Origin: Kribbella solani
GTDB lineage: Bacteria > Actinomycetota > Actinomycetes > Propionibacteriales > Kribbellaceae
Direction: 5' to 3'
Length of the DNA stretch: 64,000 nt
NCBI RefSeq assembly: GCF_014205295.1
Contig: NZ_JACHNF010000001.1
Span: 6,262,001-6,326,000 of the forward strand
Below the pieces are notes generated by a model. The model saw only the letters and a program-made list of their open reading frames with translations, had not been told where the DNA came from and did no database searches. Shown one piece after another: positions 42,877 to 50,563 of this stretch (the first letter of the stretch is position 1; every line of letters starts with the position of its first letter). A program made the translations under genes and the position numbers.

Positions 42877-42883
42877 CGACGTC

Positions 42884-42950
42884 CTCGCTTCGCTCCGGGC
42901 GCCGATGAGGCACGAAAGCCGCTGTGCTTGATGATGAGCTCGCTGCGCTC
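42884..42950. repeat. Spacer with two CTCGCT(T/G)CGCTC 12-mers
   Basis: CTCGCTTCGCTC (42884-42895) and CTCGCTGCGCTC (42939-42950) differ at one base. On the minus strand they read GAGCGAAGCGAG and GAGCGCAGCGAG, and the spacer could encode a 27-residue MSERSE-type peptide. I take it as an intergenic repeat rather than a gene. Confidence 0.4.
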
Positions 42951-42952
42951 AC

Positions 42953-43702
42953 TCATGCAGGTGCACCCGCTCCGGTCAGGAAGGCGTAGCTGCCGGCGAC
43001 CGCGTCGAGGATCTCGCCACTGAAGTCGTCCAGCTCGACCACCCGGAGCGCGTTCGGGGCGGCGGCCAGGATGTCCCGGACCGCGATGCTGCCGTCGCCG
43101 ACCGCCACCTGGGCCTTGTTGTCCAGCGTCCCGTCGCCGTCCTTGACGTGGATCGCGGTCACCCGCTCGCCGAACTTCTTCAGCAGCGCCGGTACGTCCG
43201 CGCCGCCGACCGCCGCCCAGTACGTGTCGACCTCGAGGATGACCTGGTCGGACAGGTTGTCGACCAGGATCTCCAGCGCGTGTACGCCGTCGATCGTCGA
43301 CTCGAGCTCGAAGTGGTGGTTGTGGTAACCGACCGTGATGCCGTGGTCGGCGGCCTCGGCGGCGGCCTGGTTCAGCCCGGCGGCGATCACCTTGATGTCG
43401 TCGGCCGACTGCCAGCGCGCCGGGTCGGTGTGCGGGTCGATCACGGTGCCGATGCCGAGCCGCTTCGCGGCCGCGTAGATCGGGGCGCTGTCCTCGCGGA
43501 GCAGGCCGGCGTGGGTGGTGGGAGCCGAGAGTCCGTGCTTGGGCAGCGCGTCGGCGAGGCGGTCCGCGAAGGCGGTCACACCGAAGGGCTCGACCTTGGT
43601 GTAGCCGAGCTTGGCGATCCGCGCCAGCGTGCCGTCGAAGTCGTCCTCGAGCTTGCCCCGGACGGTGTACAGCTGGAGGGACAGGTGGTCCACTGCGACC
43701 AT
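42953..43702 (-). CDS. Sugar phosphate isomerase/epimerase (xylose-isomerase-like TIM barrel)
   Basis: 249 aa starting MVAVDHLSLQLYTVRGKLED. The AP endonuclease 2/xylose-isomerase-like barrel has its metal-ligand motifs in THAGLL, VGYHNHHFEL, QVILEVDTYWAAVGG (Glu and Asp) and TAIHVKDGDG (His, Asp). It is likely a ketose or keto-sugar isomerase/epimerase or an inosose-dehydratase-like enzyme working with the oxidoreductase downstream. First gene of its operon and divergent from the LacI regulator. An AACCGGTT operator sits about 64 bp upstream. Confidence 0.9.
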   Translation of the reverse strand: MVAVDHLSLQLYTVRGKLEDDFDGTLARIAKLGYTKVEPFGVTAFADRLADALPKHGLSAPTTHAGLLREDSAPIYAAAKRLGIGTVIDPHTDPARWQSADDIKVIAAGLNQAAAEAADHGITVGYHNHHFELESTIDGVHALEILVDNLSDQVILEVDTYWAAVGGADVPALLKKFGERVTAIHVKDGDGTLDNKAQVAVGDGSIAVRDILAAAPNALRVVELDDFSGEILDAVAGSYAFLTGAGAPA

Positions 43703-43765
43703 GGTTTCTCCTTGTCGGCGGTGCGTCGCCCGCTGCCCTTGGGGTCCACACCGACTGATGAGCCG

Positions 43766-43773
43766 AACCGGTT
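43766..43773. promoter_or_regulatory. LacI-type operator AACCGGTT before the TIM-barrel operon
   Basis: CGAACCGGTTAAG in the 286-bp divergent spacer between the TIM-barrel gene and lacI, with the same 8-bp core as at 41121. A further palindrome, TTTGATCAAA, lies at 43871-43880, and AGTGTG-N9-CACACT at 43913-43933 is nearer the lacI start; either could be the autoregulatory site. The rest of the spacer shows nothing else. Confidence 0.55.
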
Positions 43774-43988
43774 AAGTAACGATGCAAACCGTATCCCACC
43801 GGCGCCGGTGCACACCACCCTCGGCCCAACGACTGGGCGGTCACTTCGAGCAGCTCCGCCGAAGCTGAAGTTTGATCAAATAGTCACGTTCTGTACTCAT
43901 CTGATGACACGGAGTGTGATATAGGAGCACACTGGAGGATTGCGGAACCGTCCGTCAGCGGTTCGCTCGCCCGTGAGGAGTTGCCGAC

Positions 43989-45023
43989 GTGCCCGACGCT
44001 GTGCACCGAGTGACGATCAAGGAGATTGCCCGCCGTTGCGGCGTCTCCCCCGGCGCGGTCTCGTACGCGCTGAACAATCGGCCCGGAGTATCCGAAGCGA
44101 CCCGGGCCCGGGTGCTGCAGGTCGCCGCCGAGCTGGAGTGGGTGCCCAACCGGGCCGCCCGCCAGCTGTCCGCGGCCCGCAGCGAGACGCTCGGCCTGGT
44201 ATTGGCCAGGTCAGCGCAGACACTGGTCGAGGAGCCGTACTTCATGGGCTTCGTCGGCGGCGTCGAGTCCGTGCTGTCGGAGCGCTCGTACGCGCTGGCA
44301 CTGCAGGTCGTCGCGGACCTGGACGAGGAACTGCTGACGTACCGGAAGTGGTCGGCCGAGCGCCGGGTCGACGGGGTGATCGTCGTCGACCTGCGGGTCG
44401 GTGATCCGCGCATCGCCGTGCTGCGCAAGCTGGGCATGCCGGCCGTACTGGTCGGTGATCCGACGCTCGCCGACGGCATGCCCTGCGTATGGACGGACGC
44501 CACGGCCGCGATGAACGCCGCGCTCGAACACGTCGCCTCACTCGGGCACCGGACGGTCGCTCGCGTGGCCGGCCGGCCGGACTTCGGTGATGTCTGGATT
44601 CGCGATCGTGCCTTCGACCTCGCCACCCACCGGCTGCAGCTGGCCGCCCGCATCCATCACACCGACTACTCCGCGCACGAGGGCGCGACCGCCACCCGCG
44701 CGGCGCTCGCCGAGTACCCTCGCCCGACCGCGATCGTCTACGACAACGACCTGATGGCCGTCGCGGGCCTCGCGGTCATCCAGGGCCAGAACCTGCGCGT
44801 ACCCGAAGACGTCACTGTGGTCGCCTGGGACGACTCACCACTGTGCAGCATCACCCGGCCCACCCTCACCGCCCTGAGCCACAACACCGTCGGCTACGGC
44901 GCCGAAGTAACCCGCCACCTCCTGAACGCCCTGACCGGCGCCCCACCCCAAGCCCACCTCTACTCCACCCCCCTCCTGATCATCCGAGAAAGCTCCGCCC
45001 CACCCGCCGCCCCACCCCGCTAA
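43989..45023 (+). CDS. LacI-family transcriptional regulator
   Basis: 344 aa from GTG 43989. The N-terminal helix-turn-helix and hinge are canonical: VTIKEIARRCGVSPGAVSYA, LNNRPGVSEATRARVLQVAA and VPNRAARQLSAARSETLGLV. The periplasmic-binding-protein-like effector domain follows (GFVGGVESVLSERSYALALQ, RRVDGVIVVDLRV, TAIVYDNDLMAVAGLAVIQG, VTVVAWDDSPLC). It is divergent from the TIM-barrel/oxidoreductase/SGNH operon. The shared AACCGGTT sites suggest it also controls the beta-mannosidase unit (inference). The palindromic repeat copy 3 begins just after its stop. Confidence 0.94.
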   Translation: MPDAVHRVTIKEIARRCGVSPGAVSYALNNRPGVSEATRARVLQVAAELEWVPNRAARQLSAARSETLGLVLARSAQTLVEEPYFMGFVGGVESVLSERSYALALQVVADLDEELLTYRKWSAERRVDGVIVVDLRVGDPRIAVLRKLGMPAVLVGDPTLADGMPCVWTDATAAMNAALEHVASLGHRTVARVAGRPDFGDVWIRDRAFDLATHRLQLAARIHHTDYSAHEGATATRAALAEYPRPTAIVYDNDLMAVAGLAVIQGQNLRVPEDVTVVAWDDSPLCSITRPTLTALSHNTVGYGAEVTRHLLNALTGAPPQAHLYSTPLLIIRESSAPPAAPPR

Positions 45024-45028
45024 CGCGA

Positions 45029-45100
45029 GCGGATATCCACTCGCGTTGTGGGTTCTCCACTGGTGTATGGGTGGAGAACCCACAACAGCGGTGGATAAGC
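45029..45100. repeat. Palindromic intergenic repeat, copy 3
   Basis: This is the cleanest copy. GCGGATATCCAC is followed by a perfect 16-bp stem, GTTGTGGGTTCTCCAC (45045-45060) with GTGGAGAACCCACAAC (45071-45086), around a 10-nt loop, then GTGGATAAGC. It lies between the convergent lacI gene and the molybdopterin oxidoreductase, so a bidirectional terminator role is likely. Confidence 0.85.
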
Positions 45101-45121
45101 GGCCGGCCAGTCGGCGGCCGG

Positions 45122-47206
45122 TCAGGCTGCGGTGACGGTGACCGGCACGCCGTTGACCGCGGCGGTGCCGGCGGTGGGGTCGGTGAAGGCGGCGTCGGTG
45201 ATGTCGTTGGCGCTGGGACCGGGTACCTGGCTGGCGACGGTTAAGCGGGTGCCGGGGTGGTGGTGGCCGAAGCCGTGCGGGAGGCTTACCACGCCGGGCA
45301 TGATGTCGTTGCTGGCGGCAACTTCCACCGCGATCGAGCCGGCCGCGGAAGTGACGGTGACGAGCTGGCCGTCGCTGAGTTCGCGGTCAGCCAGGTCCTG
45401 TGGATGCATCAGCAGGTGGTGCCGTGGCTTGCCCTTCACCAGCCGGGCCGAGTTGTGCATCCAGGAGTTGTTGTTCCGCAGGTGCCGGCGCCCGATCAGC
45501 AACAACTCGCCGTCGCCGCAGGTCAGCGCATCGAGCAGCGGCAGGTCGTCAAGGATCATCCGTTGCGCCAGGTCGATCCGCTTCGACCGATGGAACAGCG
45601 CTCCCGGTAGCGCGGGTTGCAGTGGTCCAAGATCGATCCCGCCGGGCGTACGCCGCACCTTCCGCAGCGTCAGTGGGTACGGCCCGATCCGCAACCCGGC
45701 GTCGACGATCCGGCGTGGTGGTACGCGCAGTCTTGCCATCATCGCGACCTTCCGCCGGCTCCAGGGCGTACGGCGGACCAGCGCGAGGCCCAGGTCGCGG
45801 AAGATCTCCCAGTCGTGCCGTGCTTCGGCGGGTTTCGGCAGCACCGGATCGTTCCAGCGGGCGGTGTTTCGGACCGCGAGCTGATGGAACACCAGGTCGT
45901 AGTGCTCCCGTTCGAGCGGCGGCGCCGGCGGCAGGATCACGTCGGCATGCCGGGTCGTCTCGTTGAGGTACGGGTCGACGGCGACCATGAAGTCCAAGGA
46001 ATCAAGGGCTTCGTCCAGCTGGCGGCCGTTCGGTGTCGACAGCACCGGGTTGCCGGCCACGGTCAGCATCGCCCGGATCTGTCCGTCGCCCGGAGTCCGG
46101 ATTTCCTCGGCCATCGTCGACACCGGCAATTCACCACCGAACTCCGGCAGCCCGCGGACCCGGCTCTTCCACACCCCGATGTGGCCGCGGCCCAAGCCCA
46201 GCAACGCGTTCACGGCCGGTCGCGGGAACATCGTCCCGCCGGCTCGATCGAGGTTTCCGGTGATGATGTTCAGCACCTGGATCGCCCACTGGCAGATCGC
46301 CCCGAACTGCTGCGTCGACACCCCCACCCGTCCGTAGCACGCGGCCCGATCGGCGGTGCCGTACTCGGCCGCGACCCGGCGAATCACCTCCGCCGGCACG
46401 CCGGTGAGTTCCGCGGCGCGCTCGGGCGTCCACGCCTCCACCGCTTCCTCGACCGCGGCGAGACCGTCGACGTACGCGGCCGGGCGAGCGTTGCCGTCCT
46501 CGATCACCTGGTGGATCAGCGCGAGCAGGAACGCCGCGTCCGTACCCGGCCGGACGAAGTGGTGTTCGTCGGCGACCGCCGCCGTCTCGGTCCGCCGTGG
46601 GTCGATCACGACCACCTTGCCGCCCCGCTTGCGTACCTCCTTCAGCCGCCGGCCGAACCCGGGTGCCGTCATCATGCTTCCGTTCGAGGCGAGCGGGTTC
46701 GCGCCGAGCATCAGCAGGTACGAGGTGCGGTCGATGTCCGGTACGGGCACCATCAGCTGATGCCCGTACAGCAGGTACGACGCGAGCATGTGCGGCAGTT
46801 GATCGATCGAGGTCGCGCTGAAGCGATTCCTGGTCCGCAGTTGCCGGACCATGGCCGGTAGATGAGTGAGCGCGCCAAGGCTGTGGACGTTCGGGTTGCC
46901 GAGGTACACGCCGACCGCGTTCCGCCCGTACTCGCGCTGGATCGCACCGAACCTGCCGGCGATCAACTCGTACGCCGCGTCCCATCCGATCGGCTGCCAA
47001 CCGTCGGCCGTCCGCCGTACCGGTGTGGTCAACCGGTCGGGGTCCTCCTGGAGGTCACGAAGCGCGACCGCCTTCGGGCAGATGTGGCCGCGGGACAGCG
47101 GGTCCGACTCGTCGCCGCGGATGTCGGTGACGCGCCCGTCCTCGACGGTGACGAGCACACCGCAGATCGCTTCGCACAGGTTGCAGGAGGTGCGCCGTAC
47201 GGTCAT
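45122..47206 (-). CDS. Molybdopterin-dependent oxidoreductase (formate-dehydrogenase/nitrate-reductase family)
   Basis: 694 aa. The N-terminal 4Fe-4S motif is CNLCEAICG with the fourth Cys in SRGHICPKAVAL. Molybdopterin-binding segments follow (GVYLGNPNVHSLGALTHLPA, SYLLMLGANPLASNGSMMTA, GGKVVVIDPRRTETA), and a C-terminal molydop-binding domain (LLLIGRRHLRNNNSWMHNSA, MHPQDLADRELSDGQLVTVT) closes it. No Tat signal, so it is cytoplasmic. The position of the cofactor-ligand residue (Cys, Sec or Ser) is not evident, so the substrate is open. It stands alone without electron-transfer subunits. The molybdate transporter at 60.7-63.8 kb could supply its metal. Confidence 0.9.
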   Translation of the reverse strand: MTVRRTSCNLCEAICGVLVTVEDGRVTDIRGDESDPLSRGHICPKAVALRDLQEDPDRLTTPVRRTADGWQPIGWDAAYELIAGRFGAIQREYGRNAVGVYLGNPNVHSLGALTHLPAMVRQLRTRNRFSATSIDQLPHMLASYLLYGHQLMVPVPDIDRTSYLLMLGANPLASNGSMMTAPGFGRRLKEVRKRGGKVVVIDPRRTETAAVADEHHFVRPGTDAAFLLALIHQVIEDGNARPAAYVDGLAAVEEAVEAWTPERAAELTGVPAEVIRRVAAEYGTADRAACYGRVGVSTQQFGAICQWAIQVLNIITGNLDRAGGTMFPRPAVNALLGLGRGHIGVWKSRVRGLPEFGGELPVSTMAEEIRTPGDGQIRAMLTVAGNPVLSTPNGRQLDEALDSLDFMVAVDPYLNETTRHADVILPPAPPLEREHYDLVFHQLAVRNTARWNDPVLPKPAEARHDWEIFRDLGLALVRRTPWSRRKVAMMARLRVPPRRIVDAGLRIGPYPLTLRKVRRTPGGIDLGPLQPALPGALFHRSKRIDLAQRMILDDLPLLDALTCGDGELLLIGRRHLRNNNSWMHNSARLVKGKPRHHLLMHPQDLADRELSDGQLVTVTSAAGSIAVEVAASNDIMPGVVSLPHGFGHHHPGTRLTVASQVPGPSANDITDAAFTDPTAGTAAVNGVPVTVTAA

Positions 47207-47234
47207 CCACTCAAACTACCCTCGGGTAGCCGGA

Positions 47235-47266
47235 GCCGCCATCAGTCGAAGCCGCCATCAGTCGAA
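47235..47266 (-). repeat. Perfect 16-bp tandem duplication across a stop codon
   Basis: GCCGCCATCAGTCGAA occurs twice in a row on the plus strand. The TGA of the kinase-like gene (47258-47260) lies in the second unit, and the first unit repeats the same codons downstream. It is comparable to the duplication at the sdaA stop. Confidence 0.75.
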
Positions 47267-47770
47267 GCGTGCCTCGTCCAGCCGGCCGAGGATCGCGTCG
47301 ACGGTCTCACCTACCGACAGGTCGGAGTTGTCCAGCCACAGCCCGCGGCGCGGACTGAACGCGTGCAGCTCGTAGTCGAGCTCGTCGACCAGATGACGCG
47401 CCCCGCCGATCCGGTTGGAGATCACGTCGGGCCGCGGGGTCAGCACGACCAGGTAGCGCGGGCGGGTCCGGATGCCGTCCAGGAACTCACGCAGCAACTC
47501 ACCGATCACGACGTCCTGCAGGACCACGGTGAAGCCGGCCCGCGCGTACGAGTCGGCGGCCTGGCAGGCGAGCCGGTACCGCAACTGCAGCTGGCGTTGG
47601 GCCTCCAGTACGTCCTCGGACATCGAGGCCTGTCCGCTGACGATCATCCGGCGGAAAACATCACCGCGCAGATGCACCCCGTACTGGAATCTCTCGGCCA
47701 GCATCTGGGACACCGACGACTTCCCCGCCGCCATGATTCCACTGACGACGATCACCCCCTCGGACTCCAT
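47258..47770 (-). CDS. P-loop kinase-like ATPase
   Basis: 170 aa starting MESEGVIVVSGIMAAGKSSV. Walker A is GIMAAGKSS, followed by HLRGDVFRRMIVSG as in gluconate, adenylylsulfate or chloramphenicol-phosphotransferase-like kinases. The central part, GFTVVLQDVVIGELLREFL, aligns with the Walker B/lid region, and LVVLTPRPDVISNR with the following strand. It is a small-molecule or nucleotide kinase of unknown substrate; a toxin role (zeta family) is possible but nothing beside it looks like an antitoxin. A terminator lies upstream, so it is its own unit. Confidence 0.8.
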   Translation of the reverse strand: MESEGVIVVSGIMAAGKSSVSQMLAERFQYGVHLRGDVFRRMIVSGQASMSEDVLEAQRQLQLRYRLACQAADSYARAGFTVVLQDVVIGELLREFLDGIRTRPRYLVVLTPRPDVISNRIGGARHLVDELDYELHAFSPRRGLWLDNSDLSVGETVDAILGRLDEARFD

Positions 47771-47860
47771 GCGAGTGATCGTGCCATGCGCCGCGCGGTT
47801 TTGGTCCGGTCGCGGCGATTCTTGTCCGAAAACCCAGCTTTTGCAGGGCCTTTCAGGCCA

Positions 47861-47905
47861 GGGCGTGACGGTTGATCCTACGGCGTGGGATCAACCGTCA
47901 CGCCC
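47861..47905. terminator. 17-bp perfect terminator hairpin overlapping the TetR 3' end
   Basis: GGGCGTGACGGTTGATC (47861-47877) and GATCAACCGTCACGCCC (47889-47905) pair perfectly over 17 bp with an 11-nt loop. The TetR stop codon (47878-47880) is in the loop, so one arm encodes the last residues of the protein (GVTVD). It isolates tetR from the kinase-like gene. Confidence 0.85.
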
Positions 47906-48498
47906 AGCAGCGACTCGATGTGATGCCGCATCAGCTGCCGGATCCGGGTCGGTGTGGAGTGCGCCGGCTGGATCGCCGCGTGCAGGGCGAGGCCGTCGAG
48001 GACGGCATGCAAACGTTCGATCTCGCGGCGTACGTCCAGACCGTCCCGGAGCAGCTCGTTCTCGGCCAGGGCATTGATCAGCAACGTGCACAGCTCACGT
48101 AACTCGTTGTGCACCCGGTCGACGAGCGCGTGCAACGTACCGGCGCCGGATTCGGCCTGCGCCTGGGCCATGAACGCGAGCCAGATCTCGAACTCCGCCC
48201 GCCGCTCCGCGTCCAGCGGCAGCACCTCGTCGAGGTAGCGCAGCACGATCGTCGGCACGCTGCCCTTGGCCGAGACCGCGCTGACCCGGGCGGTGACCCG
48301 CCGGGAGACCAGGTCCATCGCGAAGCTGAGCAGACCGTCCTGGTCCGGGAAGTAGTAGCGCACCGCGCCGGCCGACCAGCCGGCCTCGGCGGCGACGGTC
48401 CGGACCGAGGCGGCCCGGATACCGTCCCGGCGGACCACCCGCCAGAGCGCTTCGGCGATCTCCTCACGGCGGGTCGCGTGGTCGACGATCTTCGGCAT
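47878..48498 (-). CDS. TetR-family transcriptional regulator
   Basis: 206 aa. The N-terminal TetR helix-turn-helix is clear (RREEIAEALWRVVRRDGIRA, ASVRTVAAEAGWSAGAVRYY, FPDQDGLLSFAMDLV). The C-terminal domain (LPLDAERRAEFEIWLAFMAQ, LRDGLDVRREIERLHAVLDG) is of the BetI/TetR_C_6 type. It is divergent from the membrane protein at 48568, with operator-like repeats in the 69-bp spacer, so it probably represses that gene and itself. The last codons form one arm of a terminator hairpin. Confidence 0.93.
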   Translation of the reverse strand: MPKIVDHATRREEIAEALWRVVRRDGIRAASVRTVAAEAGWSAGAVRYYFPDQDGLLSFAMDLVSRRVTARVSAVSAKGSVPTIVLRYLDEVLPLDAERRAEFEIWLAFMAQAQAESGAGTLHALVDRVHNELRELCTLLINALAENELLRDGLDVRREIERLHAVLDGLALHAAIQPAHSTPTRIRQLMRHHIESLLGVTVDPTP

Positions 48499-48509
48499 GT
48501 GGTCCGTTT

Positions 48510-48549
48510 TAGCACAGCCGTGTTAGTCTTTTATGGCACAGTCGTACTG
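48510..48549. promoter_or_regulatory. Two TetR operator-like sites
   Basis: TAGCACAGCCGTGTTA (48510-48525) is an imperfect inverted repeat (TAGCAC/GTGTTA). Its core GCACAGCCGT recurs as GCACAGTCGT 24 bp later (48536-48545). Both lie in the divergent spacer between tetR and the membrane protein, on either side of the AT-rich TCTTTTAT stretch that may be a -10 region. Confidence 0.55.
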
Positions 48550-48567
48550 AAACAAGCTTTGGGGAGG

Positions 48568-49140
48568 ATGAACGTCGTGCTGGTCGCTGTCATCGCCGCG
48601 TGCGAGATCGGGTTCTGGGTGCTGCTCGCCGCCGGCATGGTCACGCGGTACCTGCTCCGGCTGCGCAGGACCGGGCTGGTGCTGCTCGCCGCGGTGCCGC
48701 TGGTCGACGTGATTCTGCTGGCCGCCAGCGTGGTCGACATCCACCGTGGCGCCGAGCCCGGGTTCAAGCATTCGCTGGCCGCGATCTTCGTCGGCGTCAG
48801 CGTCGGGTTCGGTCACCGTACGCTCAAGTGGGTGGACGGCTGGGCCGCGCACTGGATGGCCGGCGCGCCGCGGCCGCCGAAGCTGCCGAAGAAGGGCCCG
48901 GCGCGGGCCAAGCACGAGCGGTCCGGGTGGTTCCTGCACCTGCTCGCGTACCTGATCGGCGTCGCCATCATGATCGGTCTCGGCCTGCTGTCCGGGCGTG
49001 GGTACGCCGCGGTGCTCGGCCCGGCGGGGACCTGGACGCTGGTGCTGGTGATCGACGCGATCGTTTCGTTCAGCTACTCGTTCGGCCGGGCCGAACCAAC
49101 TGACGAGGCCCCGGCGGCAACGCAGAAGCAGTCCGTCTGA
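48568..49140 (+). CDS. Integral membrane protein of unknown function, TetR-linked
   Basis: 190 aa from ATG 48568, with GGGGAGG directly upstream. Four to five transmembrane helices are visible (VVLVAVIAACEIGFWVLLAA, TGLVLLAAVPLVDVILLAAS, KHSLAAIFVGVSVGFGHRTL, LHLLAYLIGVAIMIGLGLLS, WTLVLVIDAIVSFSYSF). A Pro/Lys-rich cytoplasmic loop (RPPKLPKKGPARAKHERSGW) sits in the middle. No known domain. The divergent TetR and the operator pair suggest induction by a small molecule, as for efflux or membrane-stress proteins (inference). Confidence 0.8.
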   Translation: MNVVLVAVIAACEIGFWVLLAAGMVTRYLLRLRRTGLVLLAAVPLVDVILLAASVVDIHRGAEPGFKHSLAAIFVGVSVGFGHRTLKWVDGWAAHWMAGAPRPPKLPKKGPARAKHERSGWFLHLLAYLIGVAIMIGLGLLSGRGYAAVLGPAGTWTLVLVIDAIVSFSYSFGRAEPTDEAPAATQKQSV

Positions 49141-49180
49141 TCTCCCGGATTCGCGCCGTCACTCGGCGTACATTTCCGGC

Positions 49181-49825
49181 ATGACGACGGTTGGGCGGAT
49201 CTGGGCCGCGATCACCGGCCTGCTGGTCGTGATCGGGATTGTCATCCAGCTCGCGGTGACGGCGAACGGGCACGAGGGATTCTTCCCGGACAATCCGGAG
49301 CGCGTTTTCAACGTGTTCGCGTACTTCACCATCCAGTCGAACCTGCTCCTCGGCGGGACCGCGCTGATGCTCGCCGCGCAACCGGATCGAGCGCAGACGA
49401 CGCTGTTCAGGACACTGCGGCTGAACGGCGTGCTCTGCATCGCGGTGACCGGAATCGTCTACCACGTGGCGCTCGCGCCGCTGGCCGACTTCAAGGGCTG
49501 GGCCGCGGTCACGAACTTCCTGCTGCACACCGCGACGCCAGTGGCCGGCGTCCTTGGCTGGCTGGCGTTCGGGCCACGCGGTCAGACCGACTGGCGGATC
49601 GTCGGCTGGTCGATCGTGTACCCGCTGCTGTGGCTGGCGTTCACGCTGGTCCGCGGCGAGTTCGTCGGCTTCTACCCGTACCCGTTCGTCGACGTCAGCG
49701 AGCACGGGTACGGACGGGTGCTACTGAACTGTCTGTTGGTGGCGGTACTCTTCCTGGCTCTGGCGGCCGGTGCGACCACCTTGGATCGCCGGCTGGTTCG
49801 GAAGAAGAGCTCCGTCGAAAGGTAG
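49181..49825 (+). CDS. Pr6Pr-family membrane protein
   Basis: 214 aa starting MTTVGRIWAAITGLLVVIGI. Six helices are visible, and the family signature is clear: NVFAYFTIQSNLLLGGTALM, GIVYHVALAPLADFKGWAAV, NFLLHTATPVAGVLGWLAFG, WSIVYPLLWLAFTLVRGEFV, FYPYPFVDVSEHGYGRVLLN. The conserved F-T-x-Q-S-N and H-x3-P-x2-G residues match Pr6Pr/FAR-17a/AIG1-like proteins, whose eukaryotic relatives hydrolyse fatty-acid esters of hydroxy fatty acids. The bacterial role is not established. Its stop precedes the next start by 4 bp. Confidence 0.88.
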   Translation: MTTVGRIWAAITGLLVVIGIVIQLAVTANGHEGFFPDNPERVFNVFAYFTIQSNLLLGGTALMLAAQPDRAQTTLFRTLRLNGVLCIAVTGIVYHVALAPLADFKGWAAVTNFLLHTATPVAGVLGWLAFGPRGQTDWRIVGWSIVYPLLWLAFTLVRGEFVGFYPYPFVDVSEHGYGRVLLNCLLVAVLFLALAAGATTLDRRLVRKKSSVER

Positions 49826-49829
49826 ACCC

Positions 49830-50480
49830 GTGCTGGTGACCTCGCGCTCGTACGCCGAGTACGAAGCGATGTTCGACCTGAAAGAACTGCCCGACTCGAT
49901 CCTCGACTGCTGCGCGGGCGGTAGCGGCTTCACCGCCGAAGCCGCCGCCCGTGGCGTCGACGCGATCGCCGCCGACCCGGCGTACGAGCTGGAGACACCG
50001 GAGCTGGTGGACACCGTCCGGCGCAGCCTGCCGGCCGGATCGGGGATCGTCGACGAGCACAAGGGGAGCTTCGTCTGGCACTGGTACGGGACGCCGGAGC
50101 AGCGTGACCAGCACCGGATCGAGGCCGCCGACCGGTTCCTGCAGGACGTGATGGCGGCGCCGGAGCGGTACGTCGCAGCGGGCCTGCCGGAGCTGCCGTT
50201 CGGCGACCGGCGCTTCGAGTTGGTGCTGTGCTCGCATCTGTTGTTCACCTGGGCCGACAAGTTCGACCGCGCCTGGCACGAGGCCGCGCTGCGGGAGCTG
50301 ATCCGGGTCAGCAATGCCGAGGTGCGGATCTTCCCGCTGGTGCTGCAGGGCGCCGGTGATCAGATTCCGTGGCTGTCCGAGGTGCTGGACGCGCTCGACG
50401 GAGTGACCACCGAGGTCCGCAAGGTGCCGTACGAGTTCCAGGCGGGTGCCAACGAGATGCTGGTCATCACCCGCGACTGA
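49830..50480 (+). CDS. SAM-dependent methyltransferase-like protein
   Basis: 216 aa from GTG 49830, with GAAAGG 8 nt upstream. Residues about 17-30, SILDCCAGGSGFTAEAAARG, match SAM motif I, followed by the acidic strand DAIAADPAYELETPEL. Later segments ELPFGDRRFELVLCSHLLFT and HEAALRELIRVSNAEVRIFP fit motifs II-III. The SAM domain is typical, but the insertion around EHKGSFVWHWYGTPEQRDQH is not recognised. Substrate unknown. Probably co-transcribed with the Pr6Pr gene. Confidence 0.8.
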   Translation: MLVTSRSYAEYEAMFDLKELPDSILDCCAGGSGFTAEAAARGVDAIAADPAYELETPELVDTVRRSLPAGSGIVDEHKGSFVWHWYGTPEQRDQHRIEAADRFLQDVMAAPERYVAAGLPELPFGDRRFELVLCSHLLFTWADKFDRAWHEAALRELIRVSNAEVRIFPLVLQGAGDQIPWLSEVLDALDGVTTEVRKVPYEFQAGANEMLVITRD

Positions 50481-50508
50481 TCAAGACGCAGGGATCAATC
50501 GATCCGTG

Positions 50509-50559
50509 CGGGCCGGGCGAGCGACGGGAGGACGGTTCACCGTCCGCTCGCCCGGCCCG
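50509..50559. terminator. Strong bidirectional terminator hairpin
   Basis: GGGCCGGGCGAGCG (50510-50523) and CGCTCGCCCGGCCC (50545-50558) pair perfectly over 14 bp, with a further C-G pair at the base and inner ACGG/CCGT pairing. The hairpin lies between the stops of the convergent methyltransferase-like gene and the rpf gene. Confidence 0.88.
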
Positions 50560-50563
50560 GTGA

